14,991 nt of DNA from contig CATJRT010000130.1 of the NCBI GenBank assembly GCA_949742895.1, positions 1 through 14,991 on the forward strand, written 5' to 3'. This DNA comes from an uncultured Eubacteriales bacterium. Its GTDB lineage: Bacteria; Bacillota_A; Clostridia; Oscillospirales; Oscillospiraceae. This document shows, piece after piece, positions 1 through 7,300 of this stretch. A model generated the notes under the pieces. The model worked only from the letters and a program-made list of their open reading frames with translations, did not search any database and was not told the DNA's origin. A program made the position numbers and the translations under genes. Each line of letters begins with the position of its first letter. Position 1 is the stretch's first letter.

Positions 1-1699
1 CGCCCACCGCCACCTCCATGCCGTCCATGATGGCCATGGTCAGCGGGATGCGGATGGTGGTGGTCATGCCGCGGCCCAGCTCACTGGAGATGGACACGGA
101 GCCGCCAAGCTCTTCGACGCCCTTCTTCACCACGTCCATACCTACGCCGCGACCGGAGAACTCGGTAACCTCGGTGTTGGTGGAGAAGCCGGGGGCCAAC
201 AGGAAGTTGAGAATTTCCTTGTGGCTGTACTCCACGTCGGGGGAGGCGATGCCCTGGCGGATGGCCTTGTTGAGCACAGCCTCGTCGTTGACGCCCCGAC
301 CGTCGTCAATAATCTCAATGATGACCTCGCTACCGGTGTCCCGGGCGGACAGGATGATCTCACCTACGGGGTCCTTGCCGGCGGCGACGCGTTCCTCCTG
401 GGTTTCCTCGATACCATGGTCCATGGAGTTGCGAACCATGTGCATGATGGGGTCGCCGATGGAGTCTACGATGGTTTTGTCCACCTCGGTGTTTTCGCCA
501 ATAAGGGTGAGCTTGGCCGGACGGTTGAGCTTCTTGGTCATATCCCGCACGATGCGGGTCATCTTCTGGAACACGCTGGACACGGGGACCATCCGCAAGG
601 ACATGGACACGTCCTGAAGTTCGTCGGTGAGCTTGCGCAGCTGCCGGGCGGATTTGGAGAAGGCATCCAGGTTCAGCCCTTTCAGGTCAGGGGAAGAGGT
701 GACCATGGACTCGGTGATGACGATCTCCCCTACTACGGCGGACAGCAGGTCCAGCTTGCTCAGGTTGACGCTGATGAGCGTCTCCTTTGAGTGTTGCTGG
801 CCAGCGGCTTGGGCCGCTTGGGCAGCCGACGCTTTGGCTTGGGCGGCGGGTGCCGGAGCGGTGTCCGCGTGGGCTGCGGCGGCAGGGGCGGCCTCCAGCT
901 TGGGCGCGGGCGGCGGGCAGTCGTAGGACTGGTATTCCTGCACCGAGCCGGCGTCCTTTACCACGGAAATGGCGCTGTCCCGATTCTGGGCGTTTTTGAA
1001 CATCATCAGGAAGCCATGTTCGACGATGGCCTCAGAGGTGGAGGGGTCGTTCTCCACGTCGGCCGGCTCGAAGCAGAAGTCGGACTCGCCGCACACATCC
1101 TTTACCGAGGTGACCAGCATAAAGGCCCGCAGGCTTTCCATGCCGCAACCCTGGTCAAAGGTGACCCGCAGGGCATAGGGGAATTCGCTGCTGCCGGCCG
1201 GCAGGCCAGCGGGCGGGGGGGCCGGCTGTCCGACCGGGGCGGCGTCCGCCGCAGGAGCGGCAGGGGCCGGAGCTGGCTCGGGCGGCGTTTCACCTTTAAT
1301 TTTAGCAATTAAGGTATTAATATTTGACATGAAACTGTCGATATCCTTATCGAGAGGCTCGTCGGCCTCCACTTTCTCCACCTCGCCCCGGAAGTAGTCG
1401 ATGGACTGGAACACCACATCGAACAGCGCCGGGCGGTTGTCCTCGGAGACCACGGACATGGTTCCCTCCCGGATGATGAAGAACATATCCTCGATCCGAT
1501 GGGCCACCGTGGCCAGGGTATCGAATTCCATCATAGCGGAGGAACCCTTGATGGTGTGCATGATGCGGAAGATCTGGTTTACGTCCTCCTGGGAAAAGGT
1601 GTCCACCTTTTCCGCTTCGAGGACGATAGTCTCCAGCTGCTCCAGCAAGGTGTTCGTCTCGTAGATGTACATATCCAGGATTTCATTTCCACTGCCCAT
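1..1699 (-). CDS. cheA: Chemotaxis sensor histidine kinase CheA (C-terminus beyond the window)
   Basis: CheA autophosphorylates on a histidine in response to chemoreceptor arrays and passes the phosphate to CheY, setting flagellar rotation. The reading frame is open from the ATG at 1699 to the left edge (566 codons). Seen in order: an HPt (P1) domain with His48 in MHTIKGSS; an Ala/Pro-rich linker; a P2-like CheY-docking segment from about residue 150; a second Ala/Pro-rich linker; the P3 dimerisation region; and the P4 ATPase with N-box Asn424 (VRNSMDHG), G1 box DDGRG at 465-469 and a later SGRGVGMDVV motif. The sequence stops just inside the CheW-like P5 domain. A GAGGTGG ribosome-binding site lies about 9 nt before the start. 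Family identity is secure. The gene is divergent from the FliK-like operon, with a SigD-type promoter between them. No cheW, cheY or receptor gene is visible in the window. Confidence 0.96.
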   Translation of the reverse strand, partial: MGSGNEILDMYIYETNTLLEQLETIVLEAEKVDTFSQEDVNQIFRIMHTIKGSSAMMEFDTLATVAHRIEDMFFIIREGTMSVVSEDNRPALFDVVFQSIDYFRGEVEKVEADEPLDKDIDSFMSNINTLIAKIKGETPPEPAPAPAAPAADAAPVGQPAPPPAGLPAGSSEFPYALRVTFDQGCGMESLRAFMLVTSVKDVCGESDFCFEPADVENDPSTSEAIVEHGFLMMFKNAQNRDSAISVVKDAGSVQEYQSYDCPPPAPKLEAAPAAAAHADTAPAPAAQAKASAAQAAQAAGQQHSKETLISVNLSKLDLLSAVVGEIVITESMVTSSPDLKGLNLDAFSKSARQLRKLTDELQDVSMSLRMVPVSSVFQKMTRIVRDMTKKLNRPAKLTLIGENTEVDKTIVDSIGDPIMHMVRNSMDHGIEETQEERVAAGKDPVGEIILSARDTGSEVIIEIIDDGRGVNDEAVLNKAIRQGIASPDVEYSHKEILNFLLAPGFSTNTEVTEFSGRGVGMDVVKKGVEELGGSVSISSELGRGMTTTIRIPLTMAIMDGMEVAVG

Positions 1700-1733
1700 A
1701 AAAAGCACCACCTCAATCTTTTATCTTTTGTTA

Positions 1734-1760
1734 TTATCGGCAGGGAGTGGATGAAAATTA
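1734..1760 (-). promoter_or_regulatory. SigD (sigma-28) type promoter for cheA
   Basis: Read on the minus strand, TAAT (1760-1757) is followed by exactly 15 nt and then GCCGATAA (1741-1734). The SigD/FliA consensus of Gram-positives is TAAA-N15-GCCGATAT, so 3 of 4 and 7 of 8 bases match with ideal spacing. The -10 box ends 35 nt before the cheA start codon, leaving room for a short leader with the GAGGTGG ribosome-binding site. This agrees with the flagellar regulon of known relatives. The match was found by eye. Confidence 0.7.
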
Positions 1761-1775
1761 AGTAGGTTTTATAAG
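1748..1775 (+). promoter_or_regulatory. Weak candidate sigma-A promoter for the FliK-like operon
   Basis: TATAAG at 1770-1775 is a reasonable -10 box, but the hexamer 16 nt upstream (TGGATG, 1748-1753) matches TTGACA at only three positions. It overlaps the -35 and spacer of the divergent cheA promoter, so the two could interfere. A SigD-type site was looked for on this strand and not found. The call rests mainly on the need for a promoter in this 98-nt gap. Confidence 0.22.
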
Positions 1776-1797
1776 ATTTATCTCAGGGGTGTGAAAA

Positions 1798-3231
1798 ATG
1801 CCTGATCTTTTGGGAGCGACCAACCCAGTACCGGGTTATGACAATACTATAGCCAACCGAAATATTCCGGTTTCTCCGGGCAATACCCAGATACAGAATG
1901 TCCCAGATCCCAGCCGGGTTACGGGGGCGGACGGCCGCACTGAACAGCAGGACAGCGGTCAGATGGGAGATTCCGGCCAGATTCGGTACGACTCCAATTT
2001 TCAGACCTTTATCCAGCAGCTCCGGCAGAGCGGCGACCTGGCACAGAGCCTGGCCCGTCTGATGGGCCGGGAGGGAACCGTGGTGATGTCCGGCATGAGC
2101 GAGGGCATCGCCGGGGAGATGGCCCAGGCCATGGAAATGATCCACATGGATCAGAGCCAGCTTCTGGATTTTCTCAGCGGGCAGATGAAGGCGGGGACCC
2201 GGTTCGGCGGGGCCCTGTTCGCGTTGCTGCGCAGCGCCTATGCTCGTGCTGGTTCCGAGGGAGTCCGCCTGGACATCCTTCAATTTTTGAAGAGCTACAA
2301 CGACTGGTCGTCCACCGCCCACATCGAGGGCAACTTGGTGCGCAATATGGCCGGGATGGCCAACTCCATGCCTGCCAGCTGGGGCGATCAGCTCCGGGAG
2401 CTGTTGGCCCAACTGGAAAATGGTGTGGCCGCCGGGGACCGGCAAGGGAATATTGAGCTTTTGCAGCAGAAGGTATTTCCCTTTATGTCCTCCTATGTGA
2501 GCCAGACCCACGACCTGGGCACGCCCCGGGCGCTGCTCAGCCTGCTGGCGTTGGATCTGTCCCGGTACGAGAACGGCACGGAGGAGAAGCTGTTGGAGAC
2601 CTTTCACCAGGTCAGCGGCTACGGTACCCTGAAGGGGATGCTTGGGGGGATCGACGACAAATCCCTGCTCAAGCTGCTGCAAAACAGCCAGGTGGCCGAG
2701 GGCTCCCGTGCCGTGAGGTTTGCCGACCACCTGTCTGCCGCCGCCGCACGGGCCCTGCGGGGGGAGGGCAGCGCGGAGGTGCAGGAGGTATTCCGCAATC
2801 TGGTGTCCTCCATGCTCATCAACGAAAGCGTGTATATGCCTATAAACCACTTCATTTTCCCCATTGAAATGGATGGGCGGATGCTATTTTCTGAGCTATG
2901 GGTGGACGCCGACGCCGAGGATAAGCAGAGCGGCAAGGGCGGATCGGGGGAAAAGTGTATGCGCTTCCTGTTCAAGATGGACGTGCAGGGGGTGGGGTTG
3001 TTCGACGTGATCCTCACCAGCCGGGACAAGGAGGTGGAGGTGGCTGTTGCCTGCCCGGCGGGGGCGGCCCCCTTTGCCAGAGAGATCGAAAAGACTGTGA
3101 GCCAGATTCTGGTGCGCAACGAACTGACTCCGGCAGGGGTTAGCGTGCGGAAAATGGAGCGTCCGGTGACGCTTACCGAGGTGTTCCCCAAAATCTTTGA
3201 AGGGAAGAACAGTGTCAATGTCAAAGCATGA
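1798..3231 (+). CDS. FliK-like flagellar hook-length-control family protein (YlqG-type, upstream partner of FlhX)
   Basis: The 477-residue protein has a polar, Pro/Gly/Gln-rich N-terminus (about 1-65), a long largely helical middle (about 66-345) and a compact alpha/beta C-terminus. Residues about 384-450 have the look of the FliK C-terminal (Flg_hook) domain: short strands (MRFLFKMDVQGVGLFDVIL, VEVAVAC) followed by a helix and a last strand ending in VSVRKM. FliK C-terminal domains contact the FlhB C-terminal domain to switch the flagellar exporter from hook to filament substrates. The next gene encodes a solitary FlhB C-terminal domain, a pairing I know from other Firmicutes (ylqG-ylqH). 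There is no signal peptide or membrane segment, so it is probably cytosolic or a type III substrate. AGGGGT lies 7 nt before the ATG. Whether this is the true hook ruler or a paralogue cannot be told here; the call rests on visual similarity. Confidence 0.62.
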   Translation: MPDLLGATNPVPGYDNTIANRNIPVSPGNTQIQNVPDPSRVTGADGRTEQQDSGQMGDSGQIRYDSNFQTFIQQLRQSGDLAQSLARLMGREGTVVMSGMSEGIAGEMAQAMEMIHMDQSQLLDFLSGQMKAGTRFGGALFALLRSAYARAGSEGVRLDILQFLKSYNDWSSTAHIEGNLVRNMAGMANSMPASWGDQLRELLAQLENGVAAGDRQGNIELLQQKVFPFMSSYVSQTHDLGTPRALLSLLALDLSRYENGTEEKLLETFHQVSGYGTLKGMLGGIDDKSLLKLLQNSQVAEGSRAVRFADHLSAAAARALRGEGSAEVQEVFRNLVSSMLINESVYMPINHFIFPIEMDGRMLFSELWVDADAEDKQSGKGGSGEKCMRFLFKMDVQGVGLFDVILTSRDKEVEVAVACPAGAAPFAREIEKTVSQILVRNELTPAGVSVRKMERPVTLTEVFPKIFEGKNSVNVKA

Positions 3232-3556
3232 CGGCAGACGGAACCCGTCCAGGAAGGCGGTGGCCCTGCAATATGAGGCGGGGAACAGCGCACCGGTGAT
3301 TGTAGCCTCCGGTATGGGGTATATGGCGGAGAAGATCGTGGAGGTGGCGGCAGACAGCGGCGTACCCATCTATGAGGACAACTCCCTGGCCACCATCCTT
3401 ACCCAGCTCAAGCTGGGCCAGGAGATACCCGAGGAGCTTTATAAGGCCATTGTGGAAATTTATGTGTATTTCCTGCACTTTGACCCAAATTCCGTTCAGG
3501 AGGGTGGAGCCGAAGCCGGGCAGGATAACGCGGCGGGCGGGGCCCGTCAAGAATAG
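3218..3556 (+). CDS. FlhB C-terminal-domain-like cytosolic protein (FlhX/YlqH family, export switch)
   Basis: This small protein of 112 residues corresponds to the cytoplasmic domain of FlhB without its membrane part. The series KAVALQYEAG, APVIVASGMGYMAEKIVEVA, VPIYEDNSLATIL and IPEELYKAIVEIYVYF follows the FlhB/YscU C-terminal fold strand by strand. In FlhB the conserved NPTH loop self-cleaves between Asn and Pro; here the aligned place reads NPSR (residues 9-12), so Asn-Pro is kept but Thr-His is not. A charged Gly/Ala-rich tail of about 25 residues follows. I chose the ATG at 3218, preceded by AAGGGA 11 nt upstream; GTG at 3212 and TTG at 3197 are in-frame alternatives. The start overlaps the end of the FliK-like gene by 14 nt, which suggests translational coupling. 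Known FlhX proteins can stand in for cleaved FlhB C-terminus. Confidence 0.85.
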   Translation: MSKHDGRRNPSRKAVALQYEAGNSAPVIVASGMGYMAEKIVEVAADSGVPIYEDNSLATILTQLKLGQEIPEELYKAIVEIYVYFLHFDPNSVQEGGAEAGQDNAAGGARQE

Positions 3557-3567
3557 GAGGCGGAAGG

Positions 3568-4176
3568 ATGGCAAGAGAAGTGAGCGAATACCTGCTGCTG
3601 GACAGCAGGAGCATCCCCATCGCCCGGGGACGGCTGGAGGGTCCGGCCCATGATGTGAACTGGCAGATCCGGGTGCTGGACGACAAAATTGACGAGGTTT
3701 TAAAGCACAAGCAGTTCAAGCTGATGTCCATTACGGATAGCGACCCGTCCTATGAGGGCACCGTGGTGCGCAGCCGCAACGACATGATCCAGCTTGAGGT
3801 GAGAAAGGTTGAGATCGATAGCAGGAACCTGCGCCAGAATCTGCGAGTGGCGGTGCGGTTCAAGAGCTTTATCTACCCCGTGAACGGGAATTGGAAGGGC
3901 CGATGGGAGATCGAATCCAACGACCTGAGCTGCGGTGGCATCGCCTTCTTCTGTGACAAGGATCTGGGCGAGCGGGAGCGGGTTGAGGTGGTGGTTCCCG
4001 TCACCAGCCAGCCCATGGTGGTGACGTGTGAGATTCTTCGCCGCCGCCCCACCGAGCGGGAGGATACCACCCTGTTCGCCGCCAAGTTCATCGACCTGTG
4101 CGACGACGAGGAGATGTGCCTGCGGGAGGCGGTGTTCAGCCTTCAGCTTCGTTCGCCGCCCCGCAGCAGCCGGTGA
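3568..4176 (+). CDS. PilZ-domain protein, predicted cyclic-di-GMP receptor
   Basis: The 202-residue soluble protein has a YcgR/YpfA-like two-domain layout: an N-terminal beta-rich segment (about 5-85) and a PilZ domain (about 86-195). Both c-di-GMP-binding signatures are intact: RxxxR at Arg89-Arg93 (RQNLR) and DxSxxG at Asp119, Ser121 and Gly124 (DLSCGG). Proteins of this family bind c-di-GMP and often slow flagellar rotation or alter surface behaviour. AGGAGG overlaps the stop codon of the FlhX-like gene and lies 7 nt before the ATG, and the gap between the genes is only 11 nt. This PilZ protein is therefore almost certainly co-transcribed with the FliK-like and FlhX-like genes. There is no membrane segment or output domain, so it should act by binding a partner. 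Ligand binding is predicted from motifs only. Confidence 0.9.
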   Translation: MAREVSEYLLLDSRSIPIARGRLEGPAHDVNWQIRVLDDKIDEVLKHKQFKLMSITDSDPSYEGTVVRSRNDMIQLEVRKVEIDSRNLRQNLRVAVRFKSFIYPVNGNWKGRWEIESNDLSCGGIAFFCDKDLGERERVEVVVPVTSQPMVVTCEILRRRPTEREDTTLFAAKFIDLCDDEEMCLREAVFSLQLRSPPRSSR

Positions 4177-4248
4177 GACAGTGAGAGCAGAGCCCATCCA
4201 CCTAAAAACAAGACAGAACCCATAATCAAATTGGAACGGGCAGGGTTT

Positions 4249-4282
4249 GCAGTGCGCAGGGACAGCCGCCCCCGCGCACTGC
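4249..4282 (+). other. Inverted repeat in the leader of the first SLH gene
   Basis: GCAGTGCGC (4249-4257) and GCGCACTGC (4274-4282) are perfect 9-bp complements separated by a 16-nt loop. The hairpin lies in the 140-nt gap between the first PilZ gene and the first SLH gene, 34 nt before its start codon. No T-run follows, so it is not a standard terminator. It could be a weak or factor-dependent terminator of the upstream operon, an mRNA-stabilising stem or an operator. I see no convincing promoter in the rest of this gap (4177-4316). Confidence 0.55.
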
Positions 4283-4316
4283 TAAGTCTTGCCGGAAAGG
4301 AAAAGGTTACCACGCA

Positions 4317-7300
4317 ATGAGAAAAATTTGCACACATAAAGCAATCCGCGTCTGGCTTCGTCAGGGAATGGCGGGCGTGCTGGCCCTGGTCCTGATGCTG
4401 GGGCTGTTACCAGCGGGAACGTTTCAGGCGCAAGCCGCATCCACTGAGCAGAGCTGGGCCATGCCCTACATGGAACAGCTTGTGGACTGGGGCGTTATGC
4501 GCGGCGATATTGACGGCAATCTCTACCCCAACCGGAATATCACACGGGCGGAGTTTGTCACCATGATTAACCGCGCCTATGGCTACACCGATGTAGGCTC
4601 CATCCCCTTTGCCGACGTTACTGGCAAGGAGTGGTATGCCGACGACATCGCTATTGCATATAAGGTGGGATATTTCCAGGGCGTTGCCGGCAACCTGGCC
4701 GCGCCAAAGAATCCGCTGGTCCGGGAGCAGGCGGCTATGCTGCTGGCCCGGAATATGATGCTCCAGGAGAACCCAGGCGAGGTGCTGGACTTCACGGACG
4801 GCCGGGCGTTCAGCCAGTGGAGCCGGGGCATGGTCCAGGCTATCACTGCGCTGGGCGTCATCACCGGCTATCCCGACGGTACCTTCCGTCCACAGAACAA
4901 TATCACCCGCGGCGAGGCGTCCGCCATGCTGGTCCGGGCCGTGGGCGAGCTGGTGAACACGCCGGGTGAACACAGCCTGGGCAGTGTGTACGGCAATGTC
5001 ACCGTCAATACTTCCGGCGTTACGCTGAAGAACACGGTGATCGTGGGCAATCTGTACCTCACCGGCGGCATTGGCCTTGGGGATGTGCTGCTGGAGAATG
5101 TCACCGTGCTGGGTCAGATTGTGGTCAGCGGCGCGGGCGAGAGCAATTCTGCCCAGAGCAGTGTTGTGATGCGCAACGTGGAAGCCACCGAGATGATCGT
5201 GGATAGCATTAACAACCAGTTCGTCACTGTCCGTGCCGAGGGCAATACCAGGATCGCCAATACCAGTGTGCGTACCAACGGCTATGTGGAGGATGTGTCT
5301 ACCCCGGGCTTTGGCTTGACTTTCATCGAGCTCAACGGCGAGGCGGGCACCAAGCTCCAGCTCGCCGGCAACATCAAGGAGGCGGTCAACCGCACGCCCA
5401 ACTCCACCCTGGAGATGGCCCAGGGTGCGGCGGACAAGATTACTATTGATGAGCACGCCACTGGCTCTGCCGTCACCATCGACCGAGGTGCACGGATTAC
5501 CGACCTGAACCTGGACGTGGCCTGCGGCGTGTCCGGCGACGGTGACATCGAAAGCCTGAACGTGGGCGCCGCCGGCTGCACCGTGACCATGCTGCCCGAC
5601 GACATTTCCGTCCGTCCGGGCCTCACCGCCACCATCGGTGGGGTGAGCATGGACAGCGCCACCGCCTCCGAGTGGTCCAGCGAACCGCGCCTGCTGGCGG
5701 GCTATCCGAAGGCGCAGAACGTATCCGTCAGCTCCGCCACCCTGCTGTTCAGCACCAACAAGGCGGGCACCGTCTACTGGGCGGTCACGGCTTTGGCCGA
5801 CGGCTCGCTGGATGCGGAAACTGTGATCTCGCCCCCCAAAAACGCTGCCAAGATTGTGGCATCGGGCAGTCTGAGCGCCGCAGCTTCCCAGAAGGAATAT
5901 ACCGCCGAGATTAAGAAGCTGACCTCGGACGGCTCCTATTACATCTCCGCCGTTATGGTGGACGCCCGGGGCAACCGCAGCCCACTGAAGGTAGCCGCTT
6001 TCGGCGTACCTGACGAGACCACGCCTGCCTTTGCCAAGGGCTATCCCAGGATGAGCCGGGTCGGCACCGACGTGGCCCAGGTCACCGTGATGCCCAACAA
6101 GAGCTGCCAGCTCTACTATGCCCTGCTGCCTACCGGCAGCACCGCACCTACCGGCAATGAGTTTAAGGCCAACGCCATCAGCGGCAACCTGGGCTACGGT
6201 TCGGTGGATGTAGTGAAGAACGTCACCCTGCCCATCAACGTGAACAGCGTGGTGTTGGAGGAGCAGACTACCTATGACCTCTATCTGTGGCTCACCGACT
6301 ATGACGGAGCCAAGAGTTCCAAGGTGGTTAAGGTTACCTTCACCACCGCCGACGAGACCCCGCCCATCGTCACTGAGATTATGCAGACCAACGCCCAGGC
6401 CGCTGCGGCTGAGGTCACCTACGCCCTGAACGAACCGGGCACCCTCTACTGGGCCATCGTGGCCGAGGGCGACGAAAGCTTCATGAACTACGACCTGGAT
6501 AGCATGGAGGCAAAGGTGAAGGTGGAGTCCGGCGTGGGTGCGCTCAAACGCGGCGCCAGCAACGCCAGCAAGGCGGACACCGATGTGCGGATCAACATCA
6601 CCGGCCTGAACACCAAGAACACCGGCACCACCTCCTATACAGTGTACTACATTGCCAAGGATAAGCAGGGCAACTACGGCGACCAGGTGCGTATGCTCAA
6701 CGTGCGCACGCTGGACACCACTCCGCCCACCGTCAAGCAGGAGTTCACCAGCTACAACGGCGACGACAAGAACGCCCCTATGCCCGACACCGACATCCGC
6801 CTGGTGTTTGACGAGAGCGTCCGGGGCGGTCCGGGCACCGACAAGCTGTTCCTGAACCTGTACCAGGCGGTGCAGACCGCCACCAACCAGACGGACCGGG
6901 ACAAGGCACGGGAGGCGCTGGCCTCCGCCCTGCGGGCACATATTACCCTGTGGTATGTACCCACCAGCGGACAGCCCGCCCCGGTGGCGGAGCGCACCTG
7001 GACCCCAGGCGATTCGGCCTATGACGATGTTCCCTGGGTTATCGACTGGCGCTATGCTACGGTGGCTATGGAGAGCGGCGGCAGCATGGTTATCACCCTG
7101 CCCACCACCGAGGACCAGGCTATTGATCCCAGCGCCCTCAACCTGGCCAGCGGAGCCACATACTATTTCCACATGGAGGGTATCTATGACAACGCCCTCA
7201 CGCCCAATGCCATGACCAACGGCAATCTGCCCCAGTTCCGCACTGTGTACGCTCAGATCAGCCTGAGCAACAACGAGACCACCAGCATCACTGTGGGTAC

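Noticed and set aside
18..1312. Several plus-strand open frames opposite cheA
   Set aside because: The minus-strand frame gives a continuous CheA with all catalytic boxes; these are shadows.
1783..2850. 355-codon minus-strand open frame over the FliK-like gene
   Set aside because: It would overlap the well-supported plus-strand gene and the intergenic promoter region, and its sequence resembles no family I know.
4199..4226. Possible SigD or SigA promoter before the first SLH gene (TAAA at 4203, ACCCATAA at 4218, CATAAT at 4221)
   Set aside because: The spacing between the SigD-like boxes is 11 instead of 15 nt, and no acceptable -35 hexamer stands 17 nt before CATAAT.
4177..4316. Possible c-di-GMP riboswitch before the first SLH gene, suggested by the PilZ context and a GGGACAGCC stretch
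   Set aside because: The conserved class I core around GGGACGCAAAGCC and its tetraloop-receptor elements is not present, and no class II pattern could be recognised. The same holds for 9408-9539.
4407..7172. 921-codon open frame on the minus strand, antisense to the first SLH gene
   Set aside because: The plus-strand frame shows a signal peptide, SLH domains and regular modules, while the antisense product is a His/Gly/Val-rich sequence with no recognisable domain. Long antisense frames are common opposite GC-rich genes.
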